A stretch of 64,000 nucleotides of DNA from positions 1,104,931-1,168,930 of the forward strand of contig NC_087386.1 of the NCBI RefSeq assembly GCF_963675165.1. Direction: 5' to 3'. Under the pieces are notes generated by a model. That model did not search any database. It saw only the letters and a list, made by a program, of their open reading frames with translations, and was not told where the DNA came from. Position numbers and translations under genes: made by a program. The stretch is from Halichondria panicea (Eukaryota; Porifera; Demospongiae; Suberitida; Halichondriidae). Positions 23,879-36,410 of this stretch are shown here, in pieces (position 1 is the stretch's first letter; the number at the start of each line of letters is the position of its first letter).

Positions 23879-25263
23879 CAGTACAATGGTGAGGTCTGCA
23901 CTGTCATGGTTAAATAGCTGTGCCAGCTCTCTAGCCTGTGTGATAAGCCCAGCGTTCAACTATAGGGGGGAACATTACATCATCAGCACTGAATATAACA
24001 TTCCAACCAACTACTAAATATGGGGACAAGGTCATGCATGCATGCATGGGTTGCCTAGCAAGTCGATAAGTATTGAGAGACTGCAGGTGACCCAAGGTGG
24101 TACAACCATGCACTGTACCATGGGGTCACACCATGTACCCATATTAGCAAAGTAATAAAGTAAACAATTCCAAGAAACAATTCCAGTACATGCATGGTTA
24201 GATCAGGTACTGCACTATGGCATGTATACGTGTGGGGGGTCTGTGCATGTGCGTGGGGGGTCTGTGCATATGTAGGGGGGGGTCTGTGCATGTGTGTGGG
24301 GGGTCTGTGTATGTGTGACAATTAACTTTACTAATCTTCCCAGTAAGAGGTATACATGGTCCAGTGATGACCCTTTACCAGTTACACAAATACACCCACT
24401 TTTTCAGACAGACCGCTTTTGTTCGGCCCCTCAACTTTAACTGGGACATTCTCTGATAGGAGAAGCTCGTTTAGCCGCCGTTGACCTTTAAACTTTTCCT
24501 CGGCCGTCACTGAGAGTGATGAGAGGAGGGAGGTGTGGTCAGTGTACTGGGAGTAGTCTGGTGCTCCTCCTTGAAGCTCGGGCAGGAAAGGAAGAGAAGA
24601 AGAACTGCTACTACTGGTGGACTGTAGAGGGACGGAGAAAAAACGATAATTAGTAAATGAACGGACGGTACACTGCCTCCATCTGGTACCGAAGTCACAG
24701 CAAAGCCAGCTGACATGATTAATAGAGCTAGTCATTCAGCTGTACATACGTACATATTTATATAGTGAAAAAAATGTATGTGTATTGCATGTGGGTGTGG
24801 TAGCATGTGGGTGTGGTAGCATGGTAATGGTATTGCAATATACTATCTGCTGAAACCTATCCTAAGATATTTGCTTCTAATATATAATTATTATTTGCAC
24901 TTGTTTGCAGCTGTTATTTGGCTTACATTTAAAAGTGGGGCAATATATGACACGTATTGTCCCGGTTTTCTATTGTTAATTTGAACCTTAATTGTTGATA
25001 TTCATGCTCGTAATTCTAACAATGGGTATAAGCTTATTCAGCTTGTGAATGTACTAAGCTATCGTGTAGAAAGTATGCACGTCTGCATGACTAAAGCTAT
25101 CCTAGTAAGAATTGAGAGATCTCACCTCAAAGAAGTCAGCTGCTAGTAGACGGTCAACGTCCTCGTTCTGGAAGTTGGTGTCACACTGACTCCAGAAGCT
25201 GAGTCTAGCGGACAGGTAACGCCAGTAGCTCGACTTGACCAGCTTACGGAGATTGTGCTCCGC
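23879..25263 (-). pseudogene. Spatacsin pseudo-exon block with truncated microexon and missing exons
   Basis: Exons 25126-25263, 24400-24621 and 23879-23959 remain open. The 36-bp microexon (unit 2 57312-57347) keeps only its 3' half near 24331-24351; its 5' half and acceptor are gone. About 0.4 kb that in unit 2 carries exons 57992-58252 and 58383-58454 is absent between 24,750 and 25,100. Confidence 0.82.
24230..24315. repeat. GGGGGGTCTGTG(C/T)ATGTG minisatellite
   Basis: Four or five imperfect units of about 18-20 bp. The counterpart in unit 2 is at about 57215-57290. Confidence 0.8.
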
Positions 25264-28200
25264 CTGTACAAGAGGAGGGGGGACAGTGGTGTATATGTAT
25301 AACAGTGCAGTGTGACTGTACACAGTGGTTGAGGGTATACAGCTGCACATATCTCATACAGGACAATGACCTTCAACCTCATTACGATTTTTAGCACCCA
25401 AAATGTTATTAGGAATGATATACCCAGGAGGTAGGCACTGTACTATACTCATAATATTGTGTGTGGGGAGAGGGGTAGGGGTAGTAACAGTACAGGGAAA
25501 CAACTGGCAAACAGACACACTCAAGGAAAGGTCAGTGGCTAGGTCGGGAGGTTAGCATAAATTATGTGAACTCTGCATTCCCTGCACAATTAGGATTGTC
25601 TCTTGAGACCACAAATGACAACAAATAATATACAATGGCTCCCGTATAAAGCATTACAGCCAATACAGCCAATACAGACATATACATAGGTGGTACAGTA
25701 ATTGCATTTCTCCAGAGAGTAGGTTAATAGCAGGTGTTAGAGGGAATTAGGATAATAAGTATGAGGGACTTCTTAAGCAGCACTAAACTTTGTACTTAGA
25801 AATTTCAAGACTGCATGTATACAAACAAACAAAGGGGGTGGTAGTTGCTTGAGGGGGTGGTAGTTGCTGGAGGGGTCTGTCTGGTGCCATTGACAACAGT
25901 ATTCAGATCTCAATACACACCATTTCATACCAACACAACAGCGACTCAGTAAACAGCATTGTAGTCTCAAGTCTCCTGGTAACCAATCACTAATGGCACT
26001 AGGGGCGATCATTGTTAGGGGGGGGGGGGGAGGGTAATATCAGTATAGGGAAACAACTGGCAGTCAAGGAAGGTCAGTGGCTAGGTCGGGAGGTTAACAA
26101 AAACTATGTGAACTCTGCATTCCAAGCCAATAAGCCATATTACATACATACATGGACATGTACATGCATGACTCAGAATAGCAGGTGCTAAAAGAAATTA
26201 GTGTGAGCTATAATTATAAGAGGAAAACTTTGCACTTTACATTAATAGAGAATTAAGATACATGTACATATGTTAAACAAACATGGGGGGGGGGGGGGGG
26301 GGTAGCTCAGGGAAATGTTTGAGGGGTCTGCCCGTGCACTAGACAAGAGCAATGAGGTGGATCCAGATATCAACAGACAATACAATAGCTCAATAAACAG
26401 CATTGTGGAGTCAATACCAGTCGCTCTCTTGAGAGATTGGCCTTGAGTTCTGCTAAGCACACTAATGAAACCATTTAGATATACATGTAGCTGTGCCTGG
26501 GCTTCTTTACATGCTTCAAATTAATTATGAGATTATGGTGCATTATACAAGAATCTGTCTCAAGTTTCTATCCACCCACACCCCTCTCAAGTAAGCACTA
26601 TGCAGTCAACATGATACAACACAACAGTGCCTATGTTATGGTGGTGCACGGCTTCAGTGGGTGTTATCAATCAGTATAGTGACCTTTTTGAATATCATCT
26701 TAATTACGAGTAAACAGGAGAAATTAACAACTTGTTTTTAAGTGAACTTGTTGTTGTTGTTCTATCATACCGTCTAATGAATGGAAACTTGTGTTTACAG
26801 ACAACTACGAAAACAGATCCACCAAACAGGTCCACTGCTAGCTGATGGGAATCCATAGATATAATTATAGTGTGCACATCTTCAGTGGGTGTTTTCCATC
26901 AGACCGTTTTTGAAGATCATGCGTCTGAGGGATTTCTTATAGTGTGAACCATAAGATGCACTTTACATTAATAAAGAATTAAAAGACTATAACAAAAGGG
27001 GTGGGGGGGGGGGGGGGGTAGCTCAGGGAATGTTTGAGGGGTCTGGCTAGGGCAACTAGAGTACTGAAATGCTAACCATCGGCTGTTGACATGATTTAGA
27101 GGTAGTCACAGTGTTACAATAATAAAGAAGCAACAAACCACAATTCTAGCTTTCTACTTTAAAACTACGCAGTGCTATGGCCGGCAGCCAAGTAAGCATG
27201 CTCAGATGTCACAAACAAGCACACACACCAACAGACTACTATACTCGCTGGCCGAAGCACGGCCTTGAGTTATAAGGTGGATCGAGAAATTAGCAGACAA
27301 TACAATGGCTCTCAATACCAGTCAGGTCTCTTGAGAGATAATCCTGCTAAATGAACTAACGGCAATGAAATTAGGACAATCAGTGTGCACTAGACAAGAG
27401 CAATACGAGAAATCAACAGGCAATACAATGGCCTCAATAAACAGCATTGTGGATCAATGCCAGTCAGGTTTCTTGAGAGGTGGCCTGGCAACTGCATCTG
27501 CATGGTTCTGCTGTAAGTACACTAATGGGATTAAAGGCAATCCACTAGACAAACAAAGTGTTTCGAAACATTACCTGAGTCTAGCTGTGCTGGATTTCTT
27601 ACATGTAATCATGAGATTATGGTGCATTATACAAGAATCTGTCTCAAGTCCCCCACCCAACCACTCTCTGACTCAATGATGTAAGCACCAGCCAACACAA
27701 CACAACAGGTGTTTTCCATCAGACTACAGTATAGTACCGTTTTTGAAGATCGTCCCGGTTACGGCATGACTTAACAACCCCGACTTGCTTTTAGTGAAGT
27801 TGTTGCTGCTCTATCGCACTGTTTAATCAAATGAAAGGCATACACTCTTGTTTACTGACAGCTAGGAAAACAGACCCACCAAACTGATTCAAACATGGAT
27901 TCATACTTGTGCTTAACAGAGAGCTAAGAGAACAGCTAGACGCACTGACTCGTATATACACAATTTGTTGAAAGCATTGCTGACATTGCACTCTGTACCT
28001 AGACTACAGATTGATGTTGTGGTGATATGTTTCTGTTGCTAGTGAGATTCAGATCAGATAATTAGAGAGTATAGAAATCAGTAAAGCACGACTTCAAAGA
28101 ACCAGACAGTTCAGAATTGAAAGGTGAGTACTGAATTAAAACAGATTACGCAACACAGGGGAATATCAAACACTGATGTATACGTGGCATGACTAAAGTG

Positions 28201-29014
28201 CATTCTAGAGCCACCAGTAACAACATGCATGGAGGCAGTTCTTAAGACAATCACATTCAGCAAACACATCGGAATTCCATGGTATACAAGAAGCCTTGTC
28301 TTTCGGATAGGAAGCACACAAGGGGGAGGTTACAACCAGGTCTGTCTACAATTCTGATAAAACACTTTATATAGGATAAACTCCCGCTGCTGTGGGATAT
28401 CTATTATTCGCTCTGTGTGCTAGCCAACACAACCATAGACACAAGGAACTGATCTAACTCACATGGTAGGTAATTAAGATCGAGACATGTTAAGAATATA
28501 ATTAGGTAGTATAGAAATCAGTAAAGCACGGCTTCAAAGAACTAGACAGTTCAGAATTGGAAGGTGAGCATCGGATTAAAACACATTACGCAAAACAGGG
28601 GAATAATTCTAATGACTGCGTGCATGACTATAAAGTGCATTCAGAGTCACCAGTAACAACATGCGGTGAGAGCAGTTCTTAAGACAATCACACATATTGG
28701 AATACCAGAAGCCTTTTGTTTAACCCACTAGGCTTTTGGATAGGAAGTACACCAGTGGGAGGTTACAACCCGCAGATAACACTTTATATAAACGATAGAG
28801 TGGAAAAACATCCCGCCACCATATGAGAAAACTATTATCAGCTCTGTGTGCTAGCCAACACAACCACAGACTGGTACACACAAGAACTAACTCATACTTA
28901 CACGTTAGATATTAAATTAAGTAATACACGATCGAAACATAAAAAGTAAAAAGGCCTCCACAATTAATACTGCTTACACAGTAATAGTATGTATATATAT
29001 ATACAGCCACTCAC
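25264..29014. other. Pseudogene intron made of degenerate tandem repeats
   Basis: Blocks containing ggtcagtggctaggtcggga recur near 25530 and 26065. Blocks with ccagtcaggt(c/t)tcttgagag recur near 26415, 27315 and 27460. A third pair (cagacagttcagaattg) is at 28100 and 28545. Long G runs lie at about 26017-26031, 26285-26302 and 27001-27019. No exon is supported. The unit 2 counterpart 58704-62050 has its own repeat numbers. Confidence 0.7.
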
Positions 29015-29148
29015 CTTTTTCTCACAGTTACTTTGCTGGCTGTAGAATTCACGATGTTGGCATACTTTCTAGCGATACTGAACTGTTCTTTCTGAAGCAG
29101 CTGGCTCAGTACACACTCAGCATGTACCTCCACTTCAACTGTATATAC
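29015..29148 (-). pseudogene. Spatacsin pseudo-exon with +2 frameshift at its 3' end
   Basis: This equals 62051-62182 (SQLLQKEQFSIARKYANIVN) but measures 134 rather than 132 bp. The two added bases are beside the donor. Confidence 0.8.
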
Positions 29149-29509
29149 CTATAGTGAGTATGAAGGTGAAAGTGAAGGAAGTTTTCGTATACACAGCGAT
29201 AAGACAACATCAATAAAGCCAACGTTTGTATATTACTATATACGGTTCCAATATCTTTGTGTTTGGATAGTATCAGGAGTTCATTCTGATAGTATATACA
29301 TTAACATAAATACATGTTACATATGTTCGCTATGCTAAGAAATTTTCAATTCGAAGAAACACTCCTGCTAGCCAGGGTACCTAGGATAATGGTACCTTAC
29401 ATACAGTCCACACCTAGGAGAGGGTAGACTAGTACTGGGGTTATAAAAGATCAATGAAAATGATGAGCTGGTTATATTGCACAGTGGGTTACGTGATACT
29501 GTCACTGAC

Positions 29510-30129
29510 CTGTGCCAGTGTTGGAGTGTGTGATGATGTATCAAAGGCTTCAGTGAGGACCGTGTTGGAGGCCAGGCCAGCCTCAGTGAGGGTAAAGGTA
29601 GTATTGGAGGCCAGACCAGCCTCTGTCAGGATCAGGGTCATCTGATACAGCTCTTCATACTTCAACACTGCAAGGGGGAGATCACGTGATTACAACACAA
29701 CACACATACACACAGTGTACCTCCACCTTAGCCTGTGCTGTGTCATGTTTTTAGGAGAACACAAGGACAGAGACTGCCATGTTTTGCAGCACCACAGATG
29801 TGCACATGTTTCTCTAATTACCCACTTGTAGAGTCACATGATGCACGTACAGGGTGTGTATTAACCACGAGAATGTACTAACATACTTGTGGTTGCACAC
29901 CCCATGAATCGCGATCATATTATTCCTATGGTTTCATTCAGATATTCATAGACACGTACCGCTGGCAGTGCATTTGAAGTCCAGTCCGAACTGTGCCTCT
30001 GAGAGTAGGCGCAGGAGGTGTGACCTCTCAAAGGGGGTGGGGCATCTCACGAGCATGTGCATTGCCATGGTAGCGGCCACTTCATCCACCCACACAGTGT
30101 CACCAATAGAGAGCTCCATACTGTACTGA

Positions 30130-30134
<5 letters not shown>
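29510..30134 (-). pseudogene. Two conserved spatacsin pseudo-exons
   Basis: Exon 29960-30134 (AMHMLVRCPTPFERSHLLRL) is open and the same length as 63018-63192. Exon 29510-29667 is six bases shorter than 62574-62737, so still in frame. The region above it lacks the equivalent of 63485-63717. Confidence 0.8.

Positions 30135-30187
<53 letters not shown>
30135..30187. repeat. (GT)n microsatellite at a splice acceptor
   Basis: About 24 GT units followed by a G run. On the coding (minus) strand it is a CA repeat ending in the AG of exon 29960-30134. Unit 2 has only a short version (63193-63206). Confidence 0.95.
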
Positions 30188-31119
30188 GGGGGGGTGTGAG
30201 GGGAAGAATTGTACTAATAATTATACTGTGTACTTAAAAAATATATATATCTATAAGTAGTATTGCATCATAGTAGCTGGTTGATACATAAGCGATAAGT
30301 TATACTGCAATGCTTGGTGAACAATGGCACGTTTTAGCATCAACAGAAACCATCTGCCACTAGTCTTGGAAAGGAGAGGTCCACTTACACAGATAATCAG
30401 ATAAAGCTAATGGTTCAACTGAAAACTCTCTATTTGGAAAGTGAAAACTTAGCAAGACAATAGGTGGGTCAGATCTCAAACAATAAGCCCATAAAGAGTC
30501 TCAATAATTGAGGGAAATCTTTCACTGCATTCTGACAGTATCCATGCAGTTTTAGAACAATCATTTGAGTTAAAGAATGCAGGGAAACCTTCTCATCGTG
30601 TCTTATGCCAATACATACAGTCAGCATGTATACCCATAAACAGAACTATTTGACGCAGCAGGTGCAAGCCTGAGAACCGCTGAGTCACGTAGGGCAGCCA
30701 CCCACATATCAGGGTGGAATTTGAGAAGCTGCTGAATCAACTCATTGAAACATGCACCCACTTCTTTAGGCAGTAGCTATTGTAATCTGAACCAGATATT
30801 GATGCTTCTAAAGCCATATACACTTATTAATGGAAATACCAGGACGCCCACTCGATCAGTCCTTCCGCACACCCCCATTAAACAAGGCAATTAGGAATCA
30901 ACAAACACTGTATACTCAATTGTCTAGCTAATCACAAGGTACGTAGACAAGACAAATCAAACAGCTTTATCACATCATTACCCACGCCAATAGTCCCACA
31001 GCATATGCAATAATTATTGATTATCATTTCAGCTTCACTTGTTGAACTTATTATGTATGGAACCAAAACATGAATTGTATAGAGTGGAGGTAGTTACCTC
31101 GTGTGTGCGTAGCAGGGGT

Positions 31120-31121
<2 letters not shown>

Positions 31122-31165
<44 letters not shown>

Positions 31166-31198
31166 CGTGCGTGTGTGTGTGTGTGTGTGTGCATGTGT
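31122..31198. repeat. (GT)n/(GC)n microsatellite
   Basis: GT tract with a short GCGCGCGTGCGTGC interruption. The overlapping open frames are low-complexity artefacts. Confidence 0.95.
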
Positions 31199-31465
31199 GG
31201 ACACAAACATTAGCTGTTTTAGGCACTTTCACTTTCATGAACTGCTTTAACTGATAATGAGGCAGTAGTTAAAAAAATAATAGGCTAGTTATAGTTGAAA
31301 CTTGTAGGCGATATTTGAAGGCGACAAAAAAATTTTTTTTTATCGATTGAATCGTTGCTTTTATAGATTCACAATGATAATGTTATATAAGTGATAAAAG
31401 TTATTGTATCATAGAAGCTCAACGCACGAGGTGAATGCTCATAGAGCATCTTGTTAAACAATGGA

Positions 31466-31672
31466 TTTTGTACTGATGACCCTTTGCCAGTTTGAGTTAA
31501 CGCAAGATATTCAATTCTATATTGAATGACCCTTTACCAGTTGACAATTTGAGCCATAAAACTATGTTTTATGTGGAATGTCCCTTTACCAGACAATTTG
31601 GAACAGGGTCATTAATTACAAACTGAAATATGAACTTGAACCTTCACTGGTAAAGGGTCATCGATACTAAAA
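31466..31672. mobile_element. Inverted-repeat element with GATGACCCTTTACCAG ends
   Basis: ACTGATGACCCTTTGCCAG on the left is inverted as CTGGTAAAGGGTCATCGAT on the right, and the same motif recurs inside at about 31527 and 31570. Solo copies lie near 24365 and 57398. Confidence 0.65.
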
Positions 31673-31690
31673 ACTGGAAACAAGTCTTAC

Positions 31691-33084
31691 CATAGCAAGC
31701 TGCTAGTATTGGTCTCTCCAATGCAATACATGTGTAGCATGGGCGAGTAGTGATCTCCATGGTGTCTTGTCAGCCTGGCATGAGAACAGGTCCTCAGGGA
31801 GGTCACTCTCCTCTATGGGGATGTAGGGCTCTGCGGGGGGTACTGCACAGGGGAGGGGAGGGGGTTGAAACTTATAGCAGCTTTGTGCATTCATACAAAC
31901 TCTGAATGCAAACTCTAACTCTAAGAATTATGCTGCCTCTACTGGGTCACTCAGGACAATAGCACGTTTGACGCATGAAGCATGCTAATAGTAGATCATT
32001 GGTAGAGCTCACGTGATACTGGAGTGGGTTGCTCATCAGACTCTTGCTTCTCCGTGGGGTGGTCCCTCTTCCTCCTCAGCTGGGGGTCCCCTGTCAACCT
32101 GGGGGGTGGTATCTCTTTTCAGACCAACCTGAGGATAGGCTTGAATTAGCCCTACAACTATAGCTCACTGCGAGAGCATTTCGCAACATGGTGCAATCCA
32201 AAAGTATACAGTAATGAGATCATGAGCCGTATTGGGGAAACATGTTGGTGCCTTTGAACACGCCCAGTAAACCAAATCAGTAGCTCTGTGTACTGTACAT
32301 GAACATATTCACGTGCATGGTCTAATAACGGAGAGGTTCCCCTGGTAACCATTGACGACACGGCCAAGTGGAGGTGCTCCCGTAGAGACAAGTCCAAGAA
32401 GCGCTTGTCCACTATCAACAGAACCTGCAGTAAAGAGAGAGGCAAGAGCTGGCAGTTAAATCTCAAAGCAATATAAAGTATACTGATACTGATGCTGAGG
32501 TTGGATTGCAAACACACTACATGTATGCAAACTCAACATAATCTCCAGCGTACCTTCTGAGGTGGCATACTGCACAGCTGAGAGTGGCAGAGAAGAGGCA
32601 GCCATTGTCCCTCCCTGGCACACACTGTGATGAACTCCGGTGAGGGGGGCAGTTGGTGACATTGATCGAAGACTCCAGCACTCCTCTGCCTCTAGGCTGT
32701 GTCTGAGGGTAGCAGGAGATCAATGCTGATACTACTAGTAGACACTAAGCAGCTAGCCTGGTACATGCATGTAGGAGTCAATCGTTATAGTCACATGATT
32801 GCATTGTTTGAGCTTCTCAATAGCTTATACAGGTGTGCTATTTAATTAATATGGAGTGTGATTGAGCACCATTCCATATTCATTAGCTAATAATAACCGT
32901 GGGAAATGCATTAGGTACATAAGAGTGGTTCTGTATGTTTACACTGTATATGGCTATAGTGCTCACAGTTCCACTCCTCCAGAGGAGATCATGTGATGTA
33001 CGTGTGAAGGACTCTAGTTGGGAGAGGAGAGAGCCGGCCAGGCTCATGTTGTCAGGGTTACATGTAGCTGAACAAACTGGGCAG
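31691..33084 (-). pseudogene. Spatacsin pseudogene, most upstream five exons
   Basis: Exons 32967-33084, 32554-32691, 32313-32424, 32023-32114 and 31691-31842. Exon 32554-32691 reads FITVCAREGQWLPLLCHSQL and continues in phase into 32313-32424 (VDKRFLDLSLREHLHLAVSS), typical of the middle of spatacsin. Exon 31691-31842 reads TPWRSLLAHA in one frame and ALERPILAACY in another, so a frameshift lies between. These exons have no counterpart in the window because unit 2 runs off the edge. Confidence 0.72.
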
Positions 33085-33619
33085 CTGCACGAAGGCAATA
33101 GAGAGCTAGAGAACAGTTAGCAATTCATATCCTATGAATACACAACTTACCAATTTTCTGGCAACTTAACTAGCCCTCTGGAAACAAGATGCTCATAGAT
33201 TCACCCATGTACGTGTTGAGCTTCATCACATAGCAAACACTTTTTACCAGGAGTGATCGTGAATCGGGAATGATCGTGAATCTAGAAAGCAACGATTAGA
33301 AAACGGTGTTTTTTGTCGCCTTCGAAGATCACCTATAATTCTCACCCCAAAAAAATGTGACTATTATGTTCAAAATTATGCCAGCATAATCTACCAACCC
33401 CTATCCATGAGAGTGTCTAGTTTGCTCAAACAGCTTATTTTTGTGTCCACACACGCACGCATAAATCACTCTAGCGCACACACACAGAGTAATTAGCTAC
33501 TAAAAAATGAAAAAAGAAAAAAAAGTAATTAGCTATTGTTAGCAACTACGCCATGGCCATTATTAAACTTCAATTCCAGTATTTCTCTTGTGATTTTTTT
33601 ATATTTTTATTTTTATTAC
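33085..33619. other. End of unit 1 spatacsin; inverted repeat partner
   Basis: No exon is seen. The segment 33247-33340 is the reverse complement of about 31303-31385 (shared ggcgac...caacgatt motifs). Purine-rich AT sequence follows up to the retrotransposon relic. Confidence 0.6.
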
Positions 33620-36330
33620 GTAATTTTATGCACTCAATGTTTGTCGGTAGGAGTCTGCGACTGCCAGGGCCAGGTTTCCTTCATAAATTGGTTTCCCAAA
33701 ATGTAGATTGTATTCCGTTATAGCGAAGAGAATGATGGCAAAACTCAGCCTACATCTCATCCAGCCCATGACAACAGAGTATGGTCTTTCTTGTTTTCTT
33801 GATAACATGTCTGCTAGTCGTTTGTAGAACGTTGTTCCTTCCTTTCCTATGCTGCTTGTAGTTGAGAAGACGAGAGGTGTAATGTTACTACGTTTTAAAC
33901 TCTTTGCCATTAATTGTGTTCTCTTTTATTGGCTGCCTAATGTTGTTTGTGGATGGTGGCGGTGTCTTTGGAACGATAACACTTACAGGGCGCATTTGGG
34001 TGAAAACTCTCACATCAGTTTAGGAATGCATCCTGTGTTGGGTTCCAGAAACCACGTGCTTTGATGTTAGGGCGAGCCTCATCACCATCAATCGCTGATC
34101 AGGTTTCTCCACTCAAAGGCTGCAGGGGAGCAACATTATATATGACAGACACTTGTGACAGCAGATTCGCGATTAAGTCTCATAATCGGGAAACCTCCTC
34201 TTTTATATGTCATCGCATGGTTGATTGTGAAAGGGGAGCTGCAAACACATGTCCTTGCGGTGTTCCGTATCTCCCAGCCATAGTAAAGATGCAATGAGTC
34301 TCTGAATTCATTTTTGTTAAAAAAGAAACCATGTTCTTTGATTGGTAAAACACTTAGCCACAATGAAGCACCCTCTTCTTTGGCGTCAAAAATTTGTCTC
34401 TTTTGCTAGATCGTTGGTGGTACTGATATCTCTCAGTCGATGCATTTGATTTTCTATATTGTTCTTCTTTGCTTCACTTATGATGACTATTATTATGACT
34501 ATTATTATGACTATTATTATGACACTGATCCCTCATGGCTTTGGGCAGTGATTAAGTTTATCATCATGGGTGTTGTTATAGTTACGGAGGCTAAATGACT
34601 GTGAATTTGTGCGCTTTGTGATTCCTAGACCACCCAGTCTTGATGGTAAGGCAGCAATGTCTCTTTCAATTTTGGAGCAGGGTGGGCGGCCAATGATGGT
34701 AGGCAGGAGACTTTGGTGGATTGCATCCTCAAGGAGTTGCATTAGATCTTGAATGTAGTGTGGCTGTTATGTAGCCCGTACATAACAGTCACTCAGAAAT
34801 CAATTGTAGGTTCCGAATGAGTGGGGTGATGGAATACATCACCATAGCGAGGGGATCCCTGGGTGGTATCTTTACAGGGCAATTTCTCTATTTCTTGCAT
34901 GGAACTACCATCCTCACTTGATTGCGATGATGAGTTGATTAGCACCTGAAATAGTTGGACAGATGATGGGCAGAGCGTTAAAAGTATTCTCAGGATCTAT
35001 TCAGGAGGGTCCCTTCTGCTTCGGGGTTGTTAAATATTTGTCTCATGGCATGGATTGCTGCTTCACAACCTTGCAAGGGCCAGCTGCATCTTAAATGTCA
35101 GGGGAGAGGAGGATCCACAGGATAGCTTTGGAAATTTTTCGGTTTGGGATCTTACTTGATGCCGATTGGCCTTACACATTTACACATTCTAACCTGTACA
35201 TGTAGCGAGCTATACAATAGTTGAAACTTTACTAGAAAAGTATAAAGTTGCTTAACCAAGTTGGATGATGAAAAGATTATCTTGAGCAGTCCTAGTTTTT
35301 TTTACGCTTTAGCAGAGATTGCCAAACGAGCCCTATAGATTTTTATTGGACAGTGAATGAGTTATGTGTAGTCTGGCTAGAGTGCACAAGGAGGTTTGAG
35401 GTGGTGGAGACTATGAGAGACGTTTGTCAAACAACTTTTTGAAATGAGAGCTTGTCGTAAACTAAGCTTTCTAGCACTTTCGAAACAGAGCACAGTTACT
35501 ATAATTATAGTGAAATGAGTCTGTAGTTAGAGACTGAACATGTTCACCAGATTTCAAAACTGCCATTAGCAGTGAAGTTTCCACTCTAAGATGATGAAGC
35601 ACTTGATATAGATAGCCCGAAGCGAAAGGTTTGTAAGATCTTTGGCCTGATAGATTCTAGGCCAGACGCTTTGTGGGGGCTAAGGTTTGACAGCGCTGTG
35701 AGGACTTATAGTTCCATTATTTCTATATCGTGCAGTGTGCTGGAGATTAATGGAAGCTGGGAAGTGTCAACAATGATATCTGAGGTTGAGTAGACCGATT
35801 TCATTAAAACAGGGAAGCCTTTTTGAAAATTTAGGCGTCTACCTAGCAGTTGTTTGGAGAATTTTTGTGATGTTGTCGATATGAAGAGACTATAAGTTAA
35901 GATAGATTTGTTGTCAAGGTAACTGGATGATGCTGTGCTTCGAAGAGAAATTTCATCTGGGTCAGTTGCAGTGTTGGTCTTGTACTGAGACAGAAGTTTG
36001 TGCACTTTAGCTTTTTCAACAGTAATGTCAATTAGTGCATGTGGGGTGACAAGGTGACGTTTTGATGGGGTATTTGGATGAGGTAGCATGCAGAGGAGAA
36101 ATAGGAAGCGAAGAAGTGGTTTATTTGCCTAGAGAGGTGGATTCGGAATTTGGGCCAAAGGAGAGATCAATCAGGATTTTAAAGAGAGCTTGTGAAACGA
36201 TGTCCAGAAGTCCTAGGGGGGGGGGGGAGTCAAGGAAATGGGAGGGAGCAGCTTTGAGTGCTAGCTGCAGTAGTGTGGTTGCTTGTACTTGGACCAAGCT
36301 TTGTCAGTTCTGAGGTGACTTGTTTTCTTG
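33620..36330 (-). mobile_element. Degenerate non-LTR retrotransposon, reverse transcriptase relic
   Basis: Minus-strand fragments in order: 36089-35706 with TNTATDPDEISL, like the TGPDGI motif at the start of non-LTR reverse transcriptases; about 35690-35630 with LSPHKASGLESIRPKIL; 34742-34533 with LPSRLGGLGI; 34363-34136 with a Cys/His cluster and HAMTYKRGGFP; and 33910-33626 with TTFYKRLADML and MGWMRCRLSFAI. That C-terminal order is typical of RT-encoding elements common in sponges and cnidarians. Stops and shifts separate the fragments, so it is dead. It lies at the junction of the two duplicated units. Confidence 0.72.
34483..34524. repeat. 15-bp ATTATTATGACT minisatellite inside the relic
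   Basis: About three units of tattattatgactat. It interrupts the degraded reverse transcriptase frame. Confidence 0.8.
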
Positions 36331-36410
36331 AAGAGTTGGTGTTTGTTACGCTAGTGGTAGGGGAGGTTGTTTTATGCTTCACAAGTCGTTCCCGGCAGGG
36401 TCAATGGGTG

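Larger units (their letters stand above)
30188..31690. other. Pseudogene intron where exon 63485-63717 should lie
   Basis: No trace of the 233-bp exon seen in unit 2. Contains a GT microsatellite (31122-31198), a repeat inverted at 33247-33340 (about 31303-31385), and an inverted-repeat element at about 31466-31672. Confidence 0.65.
7100..33084 (-). pseudogene. SPG11: Spatacsin (SPG11) pseudogene, unit 1 copy, 5'-truncated
   Basis: On the minus strand, spatacsin exons remain at 32967-33084, 32554-32691, 32313-32424, 32023-32114, 31691-31842, 29960-30134, 29510-29667, 29015-29148, 25126-25263, 24400-24621, 23879-23959, 16069-16206, 15481-15529, 14605-14766, 13393-13502, 10282-10361, 8635-8781, 8291-8382, 8117-8182 and 7100-7274 (TGA). 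Against the unit 2 copy it lacks the equivalents of 63485-63717, 58383-58454, 57992-58252, 52503-52739, 49586-49728 and 45369-45534, and most of the microexon 57312-57347. Exon 13393-13502 has two extra bases and reads into TAG. Exon 29015-29148 has two extra bases. Exon 16069-16206 has no acceptor AG. Exon 31691-31842 needs a frameshift. Skipping the 166-bp exon alone would break frame. Left of 33100 no N-terminal exons follow. Some exons stay near-identical to unit 2, so decay is recent. A non-coding transcript is possible. Confidence 0.88.

Noticed and set aside
32517-32723. Two alternative open frames over the exon at 32554-32691
   Set aside because: The third frame (FITVCAREGQWLPLLCHSQL) fits spatacsin and joins the next exon in phase; the others do not.
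36062-36313. Plus-strand open frame of 83 codons
   Set aside because: Antisense to the reverse transcriptase relic and includes a G run; no family resemblance.
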